11,789 nt of DNA from DATKCA01 sp035544675. GTDB lineage: Bacteria > Acidobacteriota > Thermoanaerobaculia > Gp7-AA8. Numbering within the stretch: position 1 is the first letter of the stretch; each line of letters opens with the position of its first letter. The position numbers were made by a program, and so were the translations under genes. The notes below the pieces were generated by a model that had not been told where the DNA came from, searched no databases, and saw only the letters and a program-made list of their open reading frames with translations. This document shows, in pieces, positions 9,586-11,789 of the stretch. The stretch is taken from assembly GCA_035544675.1 (NCBI GenBank), contig DATKCA010000202.1, positions 1-11,789 on the forward strand, read 5' to 3'.

Positions 9586-11346
9586 ATGAGCCGCCATGAA
9601 ACCGATGTCCGCAACCCCGAGACCGTGCGGCCGCAGCCCGATGGCGACGAGAAACAGCTGTTGCTCTTCTCCGCGGCAGCGCTGAGCGCGGTGGGGAAGG
9701 AGGAGACCAAGTGGCGGCGCGAAGTCCACGACCCGGTGGCTTCGAAGAAGGCGCCGTGGAAGAAGGACTTCACCACCGTCAGCGGCATGGATGTGAACCC
9801 ACTGGCCACTCCGCGGCACGTGGCCGAGCTCGACTTCGAGCGCGATCTGGCGTTCCCCGGCCAGTTCCCGTACACGCGCGGAATCCATCCCACCGGCTAC
9901 CGCGGAAAGCTCTGGACGATGCGGCAGTTCGCCGGGTTCGGCACCGCGAAGCAGTCCAACGAGCGGTACAAGTACCTGCTGGCGCACGGTCAGAACGGGC
10001 TGTCGATCGCGTTCCACCTTCCCACGCTGTACGGCTACGACTCCGACCATCACTTCAGTCAGGGCGAGGTCGGCAAGTGCGGCGTGGCCGTCGACTCGCT
10101 GGCGGACATGGAGACTGTGTTCGCCGGGATCAACCTCGAGGAAGTGACCATCTCGATGACGATCAACTCCACGGCGCCGATCCTCCTGGCCATGTACCTG
10201 GCCGTGGCGGAGAAACACGGCGCGGACTGGAAGAAGATCTCCGGCACGCTGCAGAACGACATCCTCAAGGAGTACATCGCCCAGAAGGAGTACATCTTCC
10301 CGCCCCGTCCCTCCATGCGGCTGATCACCGACGTGTTCAGCTACTGCGCGGAGAACGTGCCGAAGTACAACACCATCTCGATCTCCGGCTACCACATCCG
10401 CGAGGCCGGATCGACGGCGCTGCAGGAGCTGGCCTTCACACTGCGGGACGGAATGGAGTACGTCGAGTACGGCGTGAAGGCCGGTCTGGATGTCGACGAG
10501 TTCGCGCCGCGGCTCTCCTTCTTCTTCAACTCACACAACGATCTGTTCGAAGAGGTGGCCAAGTTCCGGGCCGCCCGGCGAGTCTGGGCCAAGGTCATGC
10601 GCGATCGCTACGGAGCGAAGGACCCCCGCTCGCTGACGCTCCGCTTCCACACGCAGACGGCCGGCTGCTCGCTCACCGCGCAGCAGCCTTACAACAACAT
10701 CGTCCGGGTGACCATCCAGGCCCTGGCCGCGGTCCTGGGAGGAACGAATTCGCTGCACACGAACTCGCTCGACGAGACGCTGGCCCTTCCCACCGAAAAC
10801 TCCGCGCGCATCGCCCTGCGCACCCAGCAGATCATCGCCCACGAATCGGGCGTCATCAACACCATCGACCCGCTGGGCGGCTCGTTCTACGTCGAGGAGC
10901 TGACCAACCGCATGGAACAGGGCTGCTTCGACTACTTCGAGCGTATCGACCAGTTCGGCGGCATGGTGGAGGCCATCGAGGCCGGCTTCCCGCAGCGCGA
11001 GATCTGGGACGCCTCGTATCAGTTCCAGCGCGCCGTCGACTCGAAGGAGAAGCTGGTCGTCGGCGTCAACTCGTTCCAGCTCGAGAAGGAAGACCCCTAC
11101 GACGCCCTCTACATCGACGAGTCGGTGACCGGTGAGCAGATCGGAACGCTGCAGAAGATCCGCGCCACGCGCGACAACCGGGCCGTCCAGGATTCGCTGG
11201 GCCGCCTCCGCAATGCCGCCGCCGACCCGAAGGCCAACACGATGCCGTTCATCATCGACTGCGTGAAGACGTACGCGACGGTGGGGGAGATCTCCGACGC
11301 ACTGCGCCAGGTCTTCGGAACCTACCAGGAACCGGCCGCGTTCTGA
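9586..11346 (+). CDS. B12-dependent acyl-CoA mutase large subunit, isobutyryl-CoA mutase-like
   Basis: A 586-residue catalytic subunit of the methylmalonyl-CoA mutase family, which rearranges acyl-CoA carbon skeletons with adenosylcobalamin. The TIM-barrel signature segments are present: RGKLWTMRQFAGFGT (106-120), GQNGLSIAF (135-143), GYDSDH (150-155), LSGTLQ-like ISGTLQNDILKEYIAQ (218-233), ISISGYHIREAGS (264-276, with the catalytic His at 270) and FHTQTAGCSLTAQQPYNN (354-371). The C-terminal B12-binding domain is missing, so a separate small subunit is expected but not in the window. Phe115 and Gln233 occupy the places of Tyr89 and Arg207 of Propionibacterium methylmalonyl-CoA mutase; isobutyryl-CoA mutases have Phe and Gln. 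His144 replaces the usual Asp of SxAFD. An N-terminal extension of about 40 residues precedes the conserved part. A databank might label it methylmalonyl-CoA mutase; the family is certain, the substrate inferred. Confidence 0.9.
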   Translation: MSRHETDVRNPETVRPQPDGDEKQLLLFSAAALSAVGKEETKWRREVHDPVASKKAPWKKDFTTVSGMDVNPLATPRHVAELDFERDLAFPGQFPYTRGIHPTGYRGKLWTMRQFAGFGTAKQSNERYKYLLAHGQNGLSIAFHLPTLYGYDSDHHFSQGEVGKCGVAVDSLADMETVFAGINLEEVTISMTINSTAPILLAMYLAVAEKHGADWKKISGTLQNDILKEYIAQKEYIFPPRPSMRLITDVFSYCAENVPKYNTISISGYHIREAGSTALQELAFTLRDGMEYVEYGVKAGLDVDEFAPRLSFFFNSHNDLFEEVAKFRAARRVWAKVMRDRYGAKDPRSLTLRFHTQTAGCSLTAQQPYNNIVRVTIQALAAVLGGTNSLHTNSLDETLALPTENSARIALRTQQIIAHESGVINTIDPLGGSFYVEELTNRMEQGCFDYFERIDQFGGMVEAIEAGFPQREIWDASYQFQRAVDSKEKLVVGVNSFQLEKEDPYDALYIDESVTGEQIGTLQKIRATRDNRAVQDSLGRLRNAAADPKANTMPFIIDCVKTYATVGEISDALRQVFGTYQEPAAF

Positions 11347-11436
11347 CAAGGCGTTTCGCCTGACGGGAAGGAGATCCCGGCGTCGCCGGAGCTAGACTTG
11401 CATTCGAGTTACTCCAGGTCACACAAGGAGCCACGA
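11347..11436. promoter_or_regulatory. Intergenic region before the terminal secreted-protein gene
   Basis: These 90 bp hold weak hairpins: GGCG-TTT-CGCC (11350-11360) and CCGGC-GTC-GCCGG (about 11378-11390), neither followed by a U-tract. No clear -35/-10 pair is visible; TAGACT (11393-11398) is -10-like. AAGGAG (11425-11430) is a good ribosome-binding site for ATG 11437. The separation suggests a new transcription unit. Confidence 0.4.
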
Positions 11437-11789
11437 ATGCGTTCGCGCCTGTTTCTGCCCCTCACGCTCATCCTGCTGGCCGTTCCAGCCCTGGCCGTCG
11501 AGCGCTGGATCCTCATCTCCGGCACGGTCGGCACGTTCCACACCGATGCACGCATCTTCAATCCTTCGTTCGAGAAGGACATTCAGATCAGCGCCACCTT
11601 CCTGCCGACGGGGAACGTGAACAACACCGACAAGACCGCGGTGACGCTCACCGTGCCGAAGCGGCAGATGAGAGTGCTCGACGACGTGACCACGGCGCTT
11701 TTCAACGCGCCGGGGCTGGGGGCCATCCGGCTCGTCTCCGACGACGAGTTCGAGGCCACCTCCCGCATCTACTCGCTGCAGCCCGCGGG
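11437..11789 (+). CDS. Secreted protein, 3' end beyond the window
   Basis: An open frame of at least 117 codons that runs off the window. Residues 1-20 are a signal peptide (MRSRLFLPL, then a Leu-rich core, ending Pro-Ala-Leu-Ala). The mature part contains RIFNPSFEKDIQISATFLPTGN, split here as RIFNPS (about 40-45) and ATFLPTG (about 54-60), then VPKRQMRVLDDV (about 73-84) and LGAIRLVSDDEFEATSRIYS (about 94-113). I recognise this RIFNP/ATSRIY pattern as a beta-sandwich domain frequent in unnamed acidobacterial exported proteins, by recollection; no function is known to me. AAGGAG six bases ahead supports the start. It follows the mutase after 90 bp and is not obviously part of that operon. Confidence 0.8.
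   Translation, partial: MRSRLFLPLTLILLAVPALAVERWILISGTVGTFHTDARIFNPSFEKDIQISATFLPTGNVNNTDKTAVTLTVPKRQMRVLDDVTTALFNAPGLGAIRLVSDDEFEATSRIYSLQPA

Noticed and set aside
9337..10395. Minus-strand frame of 352 codons opposite the mutase start
   Set aside because: Antisense shadow of the mutase and crotonase-like genes.
9711..11135. Plus-strand frame of 474 codons inside the mutase gene
   Set aside because: Out-of-frame Arg-rich shadow of the mutase.
9586..11346. Plain methylmalonyl-CoA mutase assignment (mcmA1)
   Set aside because: Family is right, but the Tyr and Arg that bind methylmalonyl-CoA are Phe and Gln here, so I give no such symbol.

Overview
The window is GC-rich, densely coded bacterial DNA. 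I see no phage, transposase, CRISPR, rRNA or tRNA signal. Three things suggest Acidobacteriota or a close relative: heptamer CCGGWAA arrays between genes, a secreted protein ending in an Ig-like domain, and a partial secreted protein with an RIFNPS/ATSRIY-type domain. I know all three from acidobacterial metagenome proteins. This is a recollection-based inference, not a proven placement.

Layout. (1) Bases 1-341 are an intergenic block: two oppositely oriented arrays of a 7-bp unit, separated by about 140 bp that contain a nested GC-rich inverted repeat. The right array runs into the 3' end of a minus-strand alpha/beta-hydrolase gene (328-1023), whose stop codon is a repeat unit. (2) Divergent from it, 1062-6453 is a tight plus-strand cluster: pilus retraction ATPase (pilT), secreted alkaline phosphatase, recX and alaS. 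Gaps are 8 bp, a 4-bp ATGA overlap and 9 bp. It ends at a strong hairpin at 6467-6494, shared with the convergent next gene. (3) 6516-7919 (minus) encodes a secreted Ig-like protein. (4) 8007-11346 (plus) is a second run: variant class I methyltransferase, small zinc-ribbon protein, shortened crotonase-like protein and the large subunit of a B12-dependent acyl-CoA mutase. The first three overlap, and the last follows after 22 bp. (5) From 11437 a separate gene for a secreted protein runs off the window.

How they fit. recX next to alaS is an old bacterial arrangement (recA-recX-alaS in E. coli); pilT and the phosphatase have been added in front. In the second cluster the mutase and the crotonase-like protein point to CoA-thioester metabolism. 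The mutase is most similar to methylmalonyl-CoA mutase large subunits, but has Phe and Gln at the two positions where methylmalonyl-CoA mutases have Tyr and Arg. This is the isobutyryl-CoA mutase signature, so branched-chain acyl-CoA rearrangement is a better guess than propionate metabolism. No B12-binding small subunit is in the window.

The features most worth checking are the inverted heptamer arrays with an embedded stop codon, the mutase specificity residues, and the shortened crotonase-like gene upstream of the mutase. I found no convincing evidence for a wholly new multi-gene system.
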